Program-made: the position numbers and the translations under genes
Shown: in pieces, positions 9,533-22,100 of the stretch
Layout of the letters: each line of letters starts with the position of its first letter
Numbering within the stretch: the first letter of the stretch is position 1
The notes under the pieces: generated by a model
Told to the model about the DNA's origin: nothing
Databases searched by the model: none
What the model saw: the letters and a program-made list of their open reading frames with translations, nothing else
Assembly: GCA_001586965.3 (NCBI GenBank)
Contig: LUCW03001052.1
Span: 1 to 30,000, forward strand
Direction: 5' to 3'
DNA: 30,000 nt
Source of the DNA: Sphaeroforma sirkka
Lineage: Eukaryota; Opisthokonta; Ichthyosporea; Ichthyophonida

Positions 9533-12500
9533 ATGGCGTCGCTTAAATCGATTACTTACCGTGAAAACTACAAAGGGTGTAAGCACGCACGTACCCTGAC
9601 TCAGAAAAAAGGTCTTGAGCAACTGAAGGCGTTCAAGAAATGCTCCCAGTATTTCGGAGAGAATAAGGTGTGTAGTAACAGACCATCAAGCTCTATGTGT
9701 TTTCCAACGTTCTAATTTATAGTTTTGTCGCATTCGCTTGTAGACCCGCATCCAAGTTGAAATTATTCATTGGGTAATGTTCATCCATCCTGCTGTGTTA
9801 AAAAAAAGCATGTTTAAATGCCCATAATCAGTTCCCAATTTAAATCATCGTTAAATCCCGAAATTGTCGCCTCGTTGGAAATTGCAATTGATTGATTTGA
9901 TGCAACATCTTCACTTTACGAAAGGATTCATATCTGTGCTGTTAAATGTGACACCCTGTTTTCACATTGATAGAGCGACTACACACCAACTTGTCGTACG
10001 TGCGGAGATATAGGCGGCAACCTCCATGCTTGCTTGACTTGCGCCTCTTATCACTGCCGAAGGAAGGAGCACCTGAAACAACATTATAAAGAAACTAAGC
10101 ACGAGCTGGGTAAGTTTGTCGCAATTGGAACACAAAAAGTTAGTACCCAGGCATCAATCTCCCTCTTACTTCATTCCTGATACGTCAGTACTCCAATCTG
10201 AATCGGCTGATGTTCAAAGAAACTTGCACGTCCGATTACTACCGCATAGTGAATGTATGATCTTGCCGTTCAATTTATCCTTCCCCAAACAGAGTCTGGT
10301 AGCTGTGCTATATGCAATCGAATTCACAGTGTTGCCAGCTTGTCGAACACTCGCCTACAATACTGGATTTATTTCGCACCTGTAGCTGAACAGAATATTC
10401 ATAATGTTTTCACAATCCTCCAGCAATCGACGTGGCCAATAATGCTGTGTATTGCCTTGTTTGCGGAGAGTACGTGTACGATGTGGATATAGATCGAGTG
10501 ATTATAAATGAGCAACGACAAGCTGCGTTAAGTGACCTTAAACGTTCAGGTTTGTGTATGCCAGCTCTGCTTTTACTCGTCGTCGGTGCCATCTGATCAT
10601 ATGTGCTTCTAGTATTTATCATACGAGTGCGAGTGTGCCATCAGTTGCAATTAGAATCTCATATTGCAAAGCCGACTGTCTGAAGTTTTCCTGAGTGCTT
10701 TACGGTTCATCCTACATTGTGCAGTGACTGTTGCCGTATATGTTTTTCAGGTCATTTTGCTTGCCAGCAAATGTTTATTTCAAATAGCAGTTCCCGAAGC
10801 ATTGTTCTGAAGATTAACCCAAACATCTTGTATATAGATCCAAGTAATTTCCGGCGTACCGCATTTTCCGAATGGATACCGGATGGTACCGAGAAGGCGA
10901 TACTTAATCAACATTCCAAACGACCAAGGTTAACCGAATACAGCTCTTTAGGTGTGCTCACCAGCCTGCTTTGTTTGCAGTGCTTATATACTTGTGTATC
11001 TCTGCTTGAAGTTGATCTCAGACTTGAGTCAAACATCTACGTCCGAGTGTTCATGATTTGTATCTGGATCCGTGATATGCGTTGCAGCGCCCAATCTCAG
11101 TACAGAATTCTCTTATTTTGTCATTGCTAACCTCTGCGCTTCATTCGTGTGCGTATTTTCAGCCCTCGAGCGGTTTCAGAGTGTTTGTTCGTACAAACCA
11201 ACCCATCTTAACTTCAGTACGGCTAACGCACTGGTCGTTCCATATCTTCAATCTGAATTTGCGCAGGTCTGCGCGGTCTCAACAATTTGGGCAACACGTG
11301 CTTTATGAGCTGTGTGCTACAAGCTTTTGTACACAATCCACCGCTGCGCAATTTCTTCCTCAGTGGATCGCACCGTAAAGACCGATGTATGCGCCGATTG
11401 AGTGGCGACTCCAAAGTGTGCCTAGGGTGCGAATTAAATCTCATATTCACGCAGGTATATGCTGTGTACAGAATATTTAGTATCAATCAACCTTTCTCCT
11501 ATGCTCCGGCACAATGCATATATTTACTAGTCACGTTTATGTTTGGGGTGGTCTTAGATTCACACCACACTATGTATTGTGTATTCAGGATTGTGCATCA
11601 ACAAGACGGCACAGAAATAGTCGCTCGCCAATGGTGTTTATGTATGCATGAGTCTATAGTATCTCACAACACCCCACCTACACTCGTCGGTTATCCATTC
11701 TTACACTTTCCACAGTCTACGGTCTGGGCATCCGGCCAGCTGTTGTTTGGTTCTGCACACCCTCGAATTCCTGCACGCAGGACTTTATACACGACGCTCT
11801 CAGCCGCAACTTGTATGTTCCCGGATTGCCTGTCTGTTCATCGTTTCTCTTTCGCACACTTCCCGTATCCACCTTACCACTCAGTTCTTCAAAGGAGAGA
11901 TCAAACCATATTCACCACATCAGTTGCTGCATTCGGTGTGGACCCATGCACATCATTTGGCGGGCTACGAGCAACAAGATGCACACGAGTTCTTCATCAC
12001 ATTCTTAAACGGTCTCCATCTCCATTTTCAAGGTAGGTTGAAATAGTATACACAGTGTTGTTTTGAATGTGACAATTTCCAATACATGCGTTGATTAAAG
12101 TATTGGTGGCGGAAAATTATTATTTGTATGTCACTGCGAGCTTTTTAACGAAAGCAAATTTACAATAATCATGTATCACTTAGATAGGGTTTTATATATT
12201 TAAAATGGCGGTGTGTTTTCTTTGTCCGTCATGACTTATCTCGCTTCAATGCTTTATACCGAAACAGGGACATCAAAAAACTGCAAGTGTATTATCCATC
12301 GCATTTTTACTGGCGCAATACAGTCGGATCTAAGGTGTTTGAGCTGCGGAACTGTCAGCGCTACAATCGAACCTTTCTGGGATATATCGTTGGATCTTCA
12401 TTCGACAAATAATGTATGTTATCTGGTGAACCTCGCTCTATCGAAGTGTCTTATATTGATTTGTGGTGCTTTCGCCATAACCTCATAGTGCATACTTATA

Positions 12501-14800
12501 TGAGAAAGTGTGATGTTTAGGGTACATCGCATGGTGTACACGCACGCTTGATGGCATGAATCTTGAAAGACATCTCTAAGTGAGACCTCGAAACTTTTAC
12601 TGTGTGCGCACGCCACACATAGTCTCGATTTACGTACAATGCAAACTTTGCTTACGCATACACCGCTAAACATCTTTCCGCTCATTTTTAATCAAACAGT
12701 ACAAACAAGCAGGGAGCAGCGTTCCTCAGTCGCTTATAGAGTGTCTGGAGAGGTATGTTTACATAAGATTTCCAAGGTGATCCGTCGCTATTTCAGTTTG
12801 TTGCCGTGAACATACGTAATTTAGTCCCGCTCAGTTGTTTTGGGCTACTTGTCCGTTAAGGCTTCCGGATTAACTCACATCCATACTGTGTAGTGTTCTG
12901 GTTGGTAATTGCAAACAGGTTTGTTGTGGAATTAACTTATGTTTTCTTTTCTTTGGAATATGTACAGGTTCACACATCCTGAAAAGTTAGGAAGTGACTC
13001 AAAGCTTATGTGCGGCATTTGCAAAAGTTTACAGGTAAAGTCAACGCCAGTTTTGCATGTTTACAGAAACTTGTGTAATCATGACGATGCCATGCCATGT
13101 CTTACACATGTAGTTTTTTAAGACTTGTTTTCTGGGGTTGGTCATTTGTCTGCCTCCACGGCAACGGTAGGCACAACAGCCTTCGTCAATATTAGATGTC
13201 TGCGGGAGTGCGACATTTGAGATATTTTTCGTGATGGCAGCCACTACCACTTGTTTGATTGCTGAACATTAACCATACAGTGTTGGGTTTACCCCTCGTT
13301 CTTGTGTATGCCTTTCCTGCCTTACGATATGCTTATGCCAAATCAATCAGCATAAAAAATGTGTGTCTCACAATACGAATTCGATCTATGTTACCACAGG
13401 AGCGGAGCAAACAATTAACTCTACTGCACTTGCCAGTGGTCGTTTGCTTCCATCTCAAGGTATGTGTTAGATAAAGTCTGTGAACCTTGATACCTTGCCT
13501 GCCTTTTGCTAGGTATCAGAAACTGAAGAAACTGAGGCAATAATGTTCTCTGCCAAGACAATTGTCACTTTACGGCTCAGAGGTTGCTTACGGTTCATAA
13601 TTCACTTGATTTTTCTCGGCCGTGATCGCAATATAAATTTTCTCGTTGTTTGGGTGTGGGACATGTGTTGTCACACTCCTAAAATACTTGAACATCTCTG
13701 GCGTGCGTGTAGAGTCTGGCATGCGTGTATTCATATGAAAGCTGATGCTGAACTCATAGTGGTTTTGCGCTCGGGCTGTATGTGAAGGGCACTTGTAAAT
13801 AATGCACCAGAACTTGAACGCGATATATATAAACCGCTTCGTGCGGAGTGTGTACAATAAATTACACGTATGTCGAAGCTGTTCTCCGACTCAATTATTC
13901 GCTGGCGATCATGCATTCAGCTTAGGCGTACACATACCCCAAGGCGGAATTCTAAATTACAATTTGTGCTTCTTTAAATCTGATACTGCAGAGATTTGGC
14001 AGCTACTCGAATACATCTACGAAAATCAAAACGAGGATAGACTTCCCGTTGCATCTGGATGTCGGCCCATACTTATCCACAGATGAACCAAGGTAATTTC
14101 TCGAATTTTCATACATTTACTTGTGTATGATTGCCAGGCTACATCGTAATGGTTTTGATATCTTAATGTTGTCGTAGATGGATGGTTTTTCACGCCTACG
14201 AAGGTACCCCCGACCCCCATAAAAGATTATTATACCTTTGAATCACGCACAGTGAAATTTCAAATCAAAATATTACCATAAATGGGAGGGGAAAATGTAC
14301 GCACCAACAAGGAAGTCTATCCAAAACGAGGGCAGACTATTCCTTGTTCTCTGTTGTGAACCATCACGGCACACTACACTCAGGCCACTACACAAGCTTT
14401 GTCAGGCATGCGGATCAGGTATGTATGTGTTCGCACTATTTTGGCTGTTTAATTTCATATATGCTGACATTATGTAGACTTATCAGAGGCTGTGCTAGTT
14501 GCCAGCTGTCGAGTTTGAACCCCCGTGTATCGTATTAGTTGGTCAATGACATACCTAAGCAAATAAGTAATACTTCGACTCCAATATGGTTGTAAAATAG
14601 TTGCTGGGGATATACTGTTCAGGTAACAGTAACTTACGATAGCCGTATTAATCTGTCCCCAAAAGCAGTGGTTCCGGTGCGACGACTCGGTAATTACGCA
14701 CGCTCGGGTAGAAGATGTACTTACGAGCGAAGGCTATCTTCTCTTCTATATCAAAGATGAATTGGAATATGTAGAGAAACCAGAACTACCTACCGGTTGA
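9533..14800 (+). CDS. USP22: USP22/Ubp8-type ubiquitin hydrolase (SAGA DUB module)
   Basis: Thirteen exons join in perfect phase to 502 residues: 9533-9667, 9974-10109, 10424-10549, 10838-10951, 11267-11454, 11885-12032, 12268-12413, 12700-12752, 12968-13034, 13400-13459, 13992-14092, 14316-14418 and 14669-14800. An N-terminal zf-UBP finger (about 10-115) shows [17 protein letters not shown] and later [12 protein letters not shown]. The USP fold starts at [13 protein letters not shown] with catalytic Cys182. [27 protein letters not shown], two zinc CxxC pairs (C306/C309, C364/C367), [11 protein letters not shown], catalytic His449 in HSGHY and the Asp of WFRCDDS follow in family order. Human USP22 is about 525 residues, so this is full length. 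In animals and yeast this enzyme removes ubiquitin from histone H2B within SAGA, and its zf-UBP finger docks it to partner subunits. All catalytic and zinc residues I checked are present. The acceptor at 14315/14316 (GGAAG) is unusual but needed for phase. Confidence 0.96.
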
Positions 14801-14939
14801 TTTTTTGTTAGGTGTTAGAACATGTCAGCGATAAACCACCCAAAAACATTATTTTTATCTGTGCAAAGTCGGAATTGCATGCTACTTGATAATACTTAGC
14901 TTCAGTTTTTCTCCCATCGAAATTTAAAAATGGTCTTCC

Positions 14940-15590
14940 GTGTCTATGCGGCATGAGGATACGCCTTCGATAATGCGTGCACAATCATTCAACGTTTACC
15001 AGTCAGCAAACTATGTATGTGATTGAATCAATTCTAAGAATGATCCTGGGTTTTGATATGTAGTTCAACACCAATAGCAAGAAACAATCATTTCCAGCAG
15101 GCATATTAGGCATACACAAATTTAAAAAAATTTGTCGAATATGCAGATTTTCCAGCATATGCTATTCGAACACCAAAAGCAAAAAACAGTCGTTTCCAGC
15201 AGGCATACGAAACTTTCAAAAATTTGTCGAATATGCAGATTTTCCAGCATATGATATTCTAACGGCAATAGCAAGAAACAGTAATTTTCAGCAGGCATAC
15301 AAAACTTTCAAAAATTAGTACGTCAAATACCGGAATACATGCCGAATAAGGATACGCGATTGATAGTGCGTGTACAAAATCATTCAATGTTTGCCAGTCA
15401 ACAAACTATGCGATTGAATCAATTTTAAGAATGATCCAAGGGTATGCTATTCTAAAGCAATATCAAGGAACAGTCATTTCCAGAAGGCATACAAACCTTT
15501 CAAAAATTAGTGGAAGCTATTCCAACGGCCAAAGCAACAAACAATTGTTTTCAGGCGGCATACAAAACTTTCAAGAAATTCAATTTTAGT
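14940..15590. repeat. higher-order AT-rich repeat array downstream of the USP22-like gene
   Basis: A motif of about 60-90 bases built on CAATAGCAAGAAACA, then TTTCCAGCAGGCATAC, then CTTTCAAAAATT recurs at least five times (near 15065, 15164, 15253, 15449 and 15510) with divergence. A second block of about 110 bases containing GATTGAATCAATT and AAGAATGATCC occurs at 14948-15058 and again at 15338-15448. The whole therefore has a roughly 390-base higher-order period. It has no coding potential and no terminal repeats of a transposon. Confidence 0.75.
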
Positions 15591-15779
15591 ATACAGTATT
15601 TGAATATCCATACACTATACACATTATGCTTTTTTTAAATATTGTAATACGTACAGCATATCTGATCTGCTCTCATATTTACATATCTACTAGAGAGGTT
15701 TTCGAGATTTTTTTGCTCTCAACTATTGTCACTGTCCCTCTGACCTATTTATATAGTATTTCGTATCTAGTATGTGGTA

Positions 15780-15910
15780 GAGTATCTACACTCTACAGAC
15801 TCACTCTACAGTCTACAGTCTACAGTCTACAGTTCTACACTCTACACTCTACTCTCTCTACTACTACTAGTAGTAGTCAAGTAGTCAGTAGTCAGTACTG
15901 TGTACTATGT
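15780..15910. repeat. pyrimidine-rich microsatellites including (CTACAGT)4
   Basis: Four abutting CTACAGT heptamers at 15806-15833 are followed by CTACACT variants, a CTCTCTACT run and the palindrome CTACTACTACTAGTAGTAG. This low-complexity sequence extends in weaker form to about 16120, so open frames across 15626-16192 are not evidence of a gene. Confidence 0.8.
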
Positions 15911-16300
15911 CTGAGACGTGTGTCATGTACTCATGTCACATGTGATACAACTGACAACTGTATATGTCACAATCTGAGAATGTTTATTGTATGTACATAT
16001 ATATTTTTTTTAAATTTCCTACTCTCTACCAGCCTCTCTAGAGTAGCGACGCTATATACTCTCTACTCTCTCCTACAGTCTTGGTCTCGCGGGAGAGAGA
16101 CTCGGACCTCGATTCTATTTATATTTTATTATTGGGCATTTCGAAAAAAAAAAAGAGTAATACGAGATATAGTTCAGGAATTTTCTGCATGACCTTTTCC
16201 TGACCACCTTTCCTCCAACCACATTTGCTCGGGCGATGCTCGGAGGCTCTCTTGGAGGCTCTCTCTGACTCTCCCAATATATATTCCCCCTCATGTCTCT

Positions 16301-16346
16301 CTCTACTCTCTCACGCTACTACTACTAGTAGAGTGAGAGAGTAGAG
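16301..16346. repeat. perfect 14-base inverted repeat (hairpin)
   Basis: CTCTACTCTCTCAC (16301-16314) is complemented exactly by GTGAGAGAGTAGAG (16333-16346) around an 18-base centre that is itself partly palindromic (CTACTACTACTAGTAG). It sits in purine/pyrimidine-rich low-complexity DNA. It is probably a by-product of simple repeats and not a terminator or RNA gene. Confidence 0.6.
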
Positions 16347-16579
16347 TAGGGAGAGAGAGAATATTTAGTATGTGTGTAGTAAATATGTAGAGACCAAAAG
16401 GATGGGACTCACGGGCACGGCTCACGCTGGCACGCCCTCACGTACTGTCTAAAGCCATTTGTTCTCAAATCTCAACATCATGTGTATGTAAAACCCGCCG
16501 CTACCCGTACACGTTGCTTTTTTTTTTAAATATTTTTCTAAAATATTTCTACAAATATTTGAGTGCACGATTGCCCAGT

Positions 16580-16667
16580 ACCCACCACCGGTCAGGTCAA
16601 GGGTGTGCAGAAGGCGATGGTGAAGAGTATGATGGCGGCCAATGGGGTGCCCCACTTCACCTATGAC
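16580..16667 (+). pseudogene. exon-sized fragment resembling BCKDH E2 (DBT) acyltransferase
   Basis: In one frame from an acceptor-like GCCCAG (16572-16577) the sequence reads PTTGQVKGVQKAMVKSMMAA and then NGVPHFTYD. This matches the start of the catalytic domain of dihydrolipoamide branched-chain transacylase (animal form approximately [25 protein letters not shown]). After TYD the match stops and the frame meets TAG shortly afterwards. The block is clearly GC-richer than its AT-rich, repeat-laden surroundings. The lipoyl domain, peripheral-subunit-binding domain and remainder of the catalytic domain are not visible nearby. It may be a captured or duplicated exon, or one true exon of a gene whose others I could not find. 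GC-rich sequence continues to about 16850 without a recognisable protein. Confidence 0.55.
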
Positions 16668-17035
16668 CATTGGTATAGTGTCCACACACAATAGTTCGGG
16701 ACTTGGGGCCAGGGTCGTCATACAAGGGCCCCTGCCTTTCATAGCCTCTCCTAAATGTAACATGCCTTTGCGAATAGACCGGATGCGGTTTTGGAAAATT
16801 GGGCAATGGATGGACAAGGGCTCAGGCAAAGTTTGTGCATCACACATTCTCAAACAGGAAGTTGAAAAAATAAAAGATGATCCATTTTTTTTATTTTCTT
16901 AGAAAATAGACACACCTTTCTAGTGCTATAATTAGAATGATAATAACTATAAAAAATAAATGAACGATATCGTGAGTGATACAACTCTAATTTGAACCTA
17001 CCCATTTAAAAAAAAAAAGTTGCAGAAATGCTATT

Positions 17036-17327
<292 letters not shown>

Positions 17328-18812
17328 CACAAAATAGTACTATTTAGAGAATGTATAATTTAGAAGGCCTTCATTTTTTTATCATTATCGGATATGTGCT
17401 TTTTTTTAGCAAAATATGCATATGAAATAGCAGTTGTTTTTTGTTAAAAAAAAAATACTAAGGCGGTTCGGATGTGCTTCCGTGTTTTAGGGTTTATTTT
17501 GAGCCCAAAATCGAGGTGGGGGGAGACTTATGACTTATAATATTGACCTGACCCTGCTCAGGATCACCTGAGAAATACGGGTTCAACTGCTCAAGCTACT
17601 TTATTATGTACATACTAATAACTAAATACGTTTATTAAGTGATGGATAATCAACGATTGGTAGGCAAGCTGCGCCAAAAAGAAAATGTCCAATAAGCACC
17701 GGGCCCAGTATTGTTTCATTCTGAATCTGAGGCCTATGTACCAAAACCAAATATGTACTGTGATAAAAGTGCTATTGCCGGTTGTATGATGATTTATATG
17801 ACTATTTAGAGCCCCGAGACTGATTTGGGCTACACAGGCCCAAAAAGTATATATATATATATATATATTATAATTTAGAAGGCTATGAATGAAGAATTGC
17901 TGTTTTTCAGGAAAAAATGAAAAGGCCGAGAAACTGCTGTCATTGGCTAAAGGAATTAAACAGTTGTTTTATTGGATAGAGTGTGTGAATCGTATACTAT
18001 TCATACAGTATTTATTTATAATATTAGCCATCACTACTGCAATAAATGATGACATTTTTTGTTGTTGAGTTATTAGTGACTAATTTAAGGCGTGAATTTT
18101 GTTAAAAAAAACGAGTTCGTTTTATGTTAGGATTTATGCTCGGATATTTTTTTTGGGCGAACCTGTCGTTTTTTTTAATGCAACAGTGTCCCAAGATGAA
18201 TTTTCGAACTAATGTTTCAAAATGAACAAAATCCGTTTACGTACTAAGCAATCACAAAGCTTGTGAAGTTGAACACATTTTCTAGATTCGAGTACGTATT
18301 TAGATCTCAAAGTGAATTTACGTAGAAACAAATCCGAATCTCGTAAATCCGATGCGAACGTAAATTGTTTTTTGTTTTTACAATAAATAGAGGCGATGCC
18401 CCCGAAAGATTGCCCTCGTTTTTCGGTTTTATGTTCGGTTTTTTCTATAGATTTTATTTTGCTTTTGTTTTGAAATGTTGAATTAACTCTCACCCATTGG
18501 TGTAGAGAAAATCCGAACATAAATCTGAACTTTTTTTAAAAAAATCGAACCCATTTATAATTTAAAAAATTATAGAACATTTTTTGCTAACATTTTTGTT
18601 GGCGTTTATTTGATTTGGTTATACATCATTCAAGTCATCAAGTGGGAGCAATATTCGGGATATGAGGTGCTATATTTAGCAACTTTTCCATGATATAGTC
18701 TGATTACTATTCATAGTAGTGTTCTTTCTTCCCCATTTTTAGTTTTGAAAATATCAAATCTCTACACTTTTACGTTCAACGAAAAACCATAACGTTTACA
18801 ATGAGGTTCAAG
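17328..18812. other. AT-rich gene-free region
   Basis: There are many homopolymer A/T runs and a short TA run near 17848-17868. Around 18110-18560 degenerate words such as TTCGGAT and ATCCGAAC recur on both strands. One pair is a near-perfect inverted repeat: 18131-18145 against 18511-18525, 14 of 15 matching. I see no splice-supported exon. The open frame at 18209-18520 (-) has low-complexity composition and is not supported. Confidence 0.5.
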
Positions 18813-18847
18813 ATTCGGGATTCGGGATTCGGGATTCGGGATTCGGG
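18813..18847. repeat. (ATTCGGG)5 heptamer array
   Basis: Five exact abutting copies of ATTCGGG lie about 290-325 bases before the ABC transporter ATG. They are directly followed by a second, unrelated heptamer array. It is not a known telomere repeat. Confidence 0.95.
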
Positions 18848-18862
18848 AGGACGGGGACTCAG

Positions 18863-18883
18863 TGACTCATGACTCATGACTCA
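18863..18883. promoter_or_regulatory. three tandem TGACTCA (AP-1/Gcn4-type) sites
   Basis: TGACTCA occurs at 18863-18869, 18870-18876 and 18877-18883, with a near copy (GGACTCA) at 18855-18861. TGACTCA is the palindromic core bound by bZIP factors of the AP-1, Gcn4 and Nrf2/Maf type. The array sits 256-276 bases before the ABC transporter start, a reasonable promoter position. It could equally be a chance heptamer microsatellite; the neighbouring (ATTCGGG)5 array favours caution. Confidence 0.45.
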
Positions 18884-19138
18884 TGACCCCCTGTGTATTT
18901 AATAGTCTCGAGAGTAAATATATGATTTTTTCTATGACGACTTGTTTTCTGCATGCCACACACAGGACGACGTCCAGTGACCAGTTGTCCAGATTGATGA
19001 GGATAAAGATAATAATCCAACATGCATTTGATAACACTATATTAATATAAAATTGAAGATACACATACTGCGACTGTTGTGATATCGCCTGCGTTGGTGT
19101 GTAAATATATTTAGTACAGCAAGCTTCCAACGTTGGGA

Positions 19139-22100
19139 ATGCCTGTAGATAATGCAGTTGACCTCGTAGAGGTTCGTTTAGACAACGACGACATCGGTGA
19201 CGACCGTAATGATGCGGTGATAGATTCGAAAGTCGACAGGAAAGGCGACGAGAAGAATAAAACCGGCAAGTACGATGTTCCTGAAGGTACGTGATCAAAT
19301 TTGTGTGGTACGATTAGTACCGCCCCATATCGGCTAATGCCATGTATGTTGTGTCCTTTCTGAAAATAAATGACAAGGCGCTTTGCTCTCACTAAATTTT
19401 TGAAACCGCCTGTGGTTTGATAGCGGTGAACAGCAGTACCACTATACGTTGTTCCACTCAGGAGGCGGACTGTTCTTGCTGGCGGGACTAGCAATTCACC
19501 TGTTGCAGATAGTAACTGACCATTTCGGAGTGCCGCTCGCTAGTAACTTGTCCTGATATGTTTGTTTTGGCCATATTCTGAAATTTGCAAACAGTGGTGT
19601 CCATAGGATTCGTGGCTTATTGTTACTTTCGTATATCTTAATCTCTATTAGGCGGTGATGCGGACAGTAACGTCAACATAATCGATGTCACTGATAAAAA
19701 TGAAGAGAAGGAGGAGACCGCCCCTATGGTGGTATGTACTTAGAACTTCGAAGGTGGTGTAATTTTATTTAATACGGCATACTAGATTATTCTACTGTCA
19801 TACACTTATTCCGAGAGTTTTTAAAGCGTATGAGAATTCGGAACTGATGTTTTTGAAACCTACTAGATTGTTTGTCAGATTACACATTGCGCAACTTACG
19901 TCAGCAGAGATTATTATTACATACATCGGTATTTTGTTCAATTTTAGTAAATATGTACAGTCTCGAAGATTTAGATATGACTGACATTGTACATTTTACA
20001 ACCAACCAGAGCTTTCTGCAGCTGTTTCGTTTTGCTGACAAATGGGACATCCTTATGATCGTTGTTGCCGCCATATGTTCTTCTATCCACGGTATCCTGA
20101 TGAGTGTCATTGCCATCTTCTTTGGAGACGCTTTTGACGCCTACAATCGTAAGTTAAATTCGTGGGTAGTGAATTTATTTGAGGATATTTACTCACATTT
20201 CTGCACTTTTATACTGCATGTCATAATGTATACACATTAGCAGGGTTTTTCTGTACCAACAGTTGTATTGCGAACGCGATTAACACCTCCACATCACATT
20301 AGCCTCCACTGGAGTAGTGCTATTGAGGTTTTTGGTTCAATAGTGATTTGTATCTTTGCTGATTTGTTGTCAAACTATCATTACTTGCTGATGGGTTGTC
20401 TTTGTTGAGTATATAAACCGTACCGGTACGTGGTATACATATGTGTGATAACATGTATGCCGGTTTTTGAAGTTTTTTCACTTTACTTTTCTGTAGTTTA
20501 AACGGTAGTGTCCCGTTGCGATTTTGCATATCTATGTGCGCAGTTGTGATATATCTGCTGTGGGTGAAATCGTGAAAGTGAACATAACGTAGGCGTGCAA
20601 TCACATTCACGACACCACGCACATGTGTAAATCTATCGCTAGGAAGACTATCTGGCTATGTACTAACATTTCAATTCTTTCGCTTGCAGCCACTGATCCT
20701 AATTCTAGCTTGGAAGATGCCATGAGGCCTGCCGTCTTTAAGTTCATATTCTTTGGGATAGCGGCCTTTTTCACATCGTATGCTCAGGTGTGAAAATTGT
20801 CCTCTTTTGGACCCATGAGAATGTTGAACTGTGAAATCGTTGATTCGCTAAAAAAGGTTTTTTGTAATCTTCCAACAATGTACTGCTAGAAATTATCGCT
20901 TAGCTCATATGAAGTGTATACGATCGACTGTCCCGCTACGTTAACGAACATGCCATGTCACTGGAAAAGCACTAAGTGTTATACTTATCGCCATTTGTAG
21001 GTGGGATTCTTTATTCTAGCTGCTTCTCGTCAAGCCAGACGCATACGCAATATGTACTTGAAGTCAATTCTTTCGCAAGAGATGGCGTGGTTCGACACCG
21101 TCGATTCTGGGGCGCTCACCGCCCGGGTGGCTGGAGATGTAGTGAAGATTGAGAGTGCAATTGGCGATAAAGTGGGGAGCTTTATACAATACATGTCGAT
21201 GTGCATATCTGGATTTGCGATCGGGTTTTCTTACGGCTGGCAGCTGACTCTGGTCATTATGGCCTGTACACCGGTCCTTGCGATCTCTGGTGAGTAGCAT
21301 GTGGTTGAGGTTGTAAGCCTCGTTACTTTGCTGTAGCATTGTTGATCTTTGGAGTGCAGGGTAGTTTCTAATGTCTCTTTTATAATAGTGTATCGTACGT
21401 GCGGCACATCTTGGTTGGATCTTTAGTCGCGATTCTGAACGAAGAATTTGCGCTTACTTTGATCATCTTCCTTGAACAGGGGCGTTAATGGCCAAAGTCA
21501 TGACTGATGCCGCTACTGAAGGGCAGACAGCTTATGCCAAAGCAGGTGCAGTGGTTGAAGAAGCCTTTGGAATGATTCGTGTTGTCACAGCATTTTCTGG
21601 ACAAGAAGACGAATACAATCGCTATGCTAAGGGACTCGAAGGTATTTTTTGTATCGATCAATGATTCAAGCTCGTACTTGGTTCTCGATTTGAAGTTTTG
21701 AGAAGAGCTTCCTAAAATAACATTTTGATTATACTAAGTCAGCGTATTCAGCGTCGATATGTGCTTAAACCTGTATGTATATGTTTATATTTCAGAGGCC
21801 TATCAAAGTGGAAAGAAAAAGGGCATGTTCTCCGGCTTGAGTATGGCTTTTACTATGGGCTTCATGCTCCTGACTTATGCACTTGGCTTCTGGTTTGGAA
21901 ACAAGATGGTGGTGGAGGGGAATCTTTCAGTTGGTAACGTGACGACTGTGTTCTTCGCGGTCATCATGGGGGCGTTTGCTTTGGGCCAAGCGGCTCCCTC
22001 GCTTACGGTACGTGTTCAATTCTTGTTGGGCAAACCTTTCGGTATAAGTTCAAGCCTAATACAAACTTCATTAATAGCGACGTAGTATATATCTATATCA

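Noticed and set aside
15626-16192. 188-residue plus-strand open frame
   Set aside because: It runs through CTACAGT and CTCTACT low-complexity repeats, has repeat-driven composition and no splice or start context.
16449-16902. Overlapping open frames on both strands over the GC-rich block
   Set aside because: Neither resembles a known protein; the only recognisable signal is the short E2-like stretch in a different frame.
17540-17600. Possible tRNA because of a GGGTTCAACTGC B-box-like word
   Set aside because: No A box and no cloverleaf arms could be drawn around it.
18209-18520. 103-residue minus-strand open frame
   Set aside because: It lies in degenerate AT-rich repeat words with Lys/Ser/Leu bias and no supporting neighbours.
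18813-18847. (ATTCGGG)5 as an interstitial telomere
   Set aside because: The unit differs from known telomere repeats and only five copies are present.
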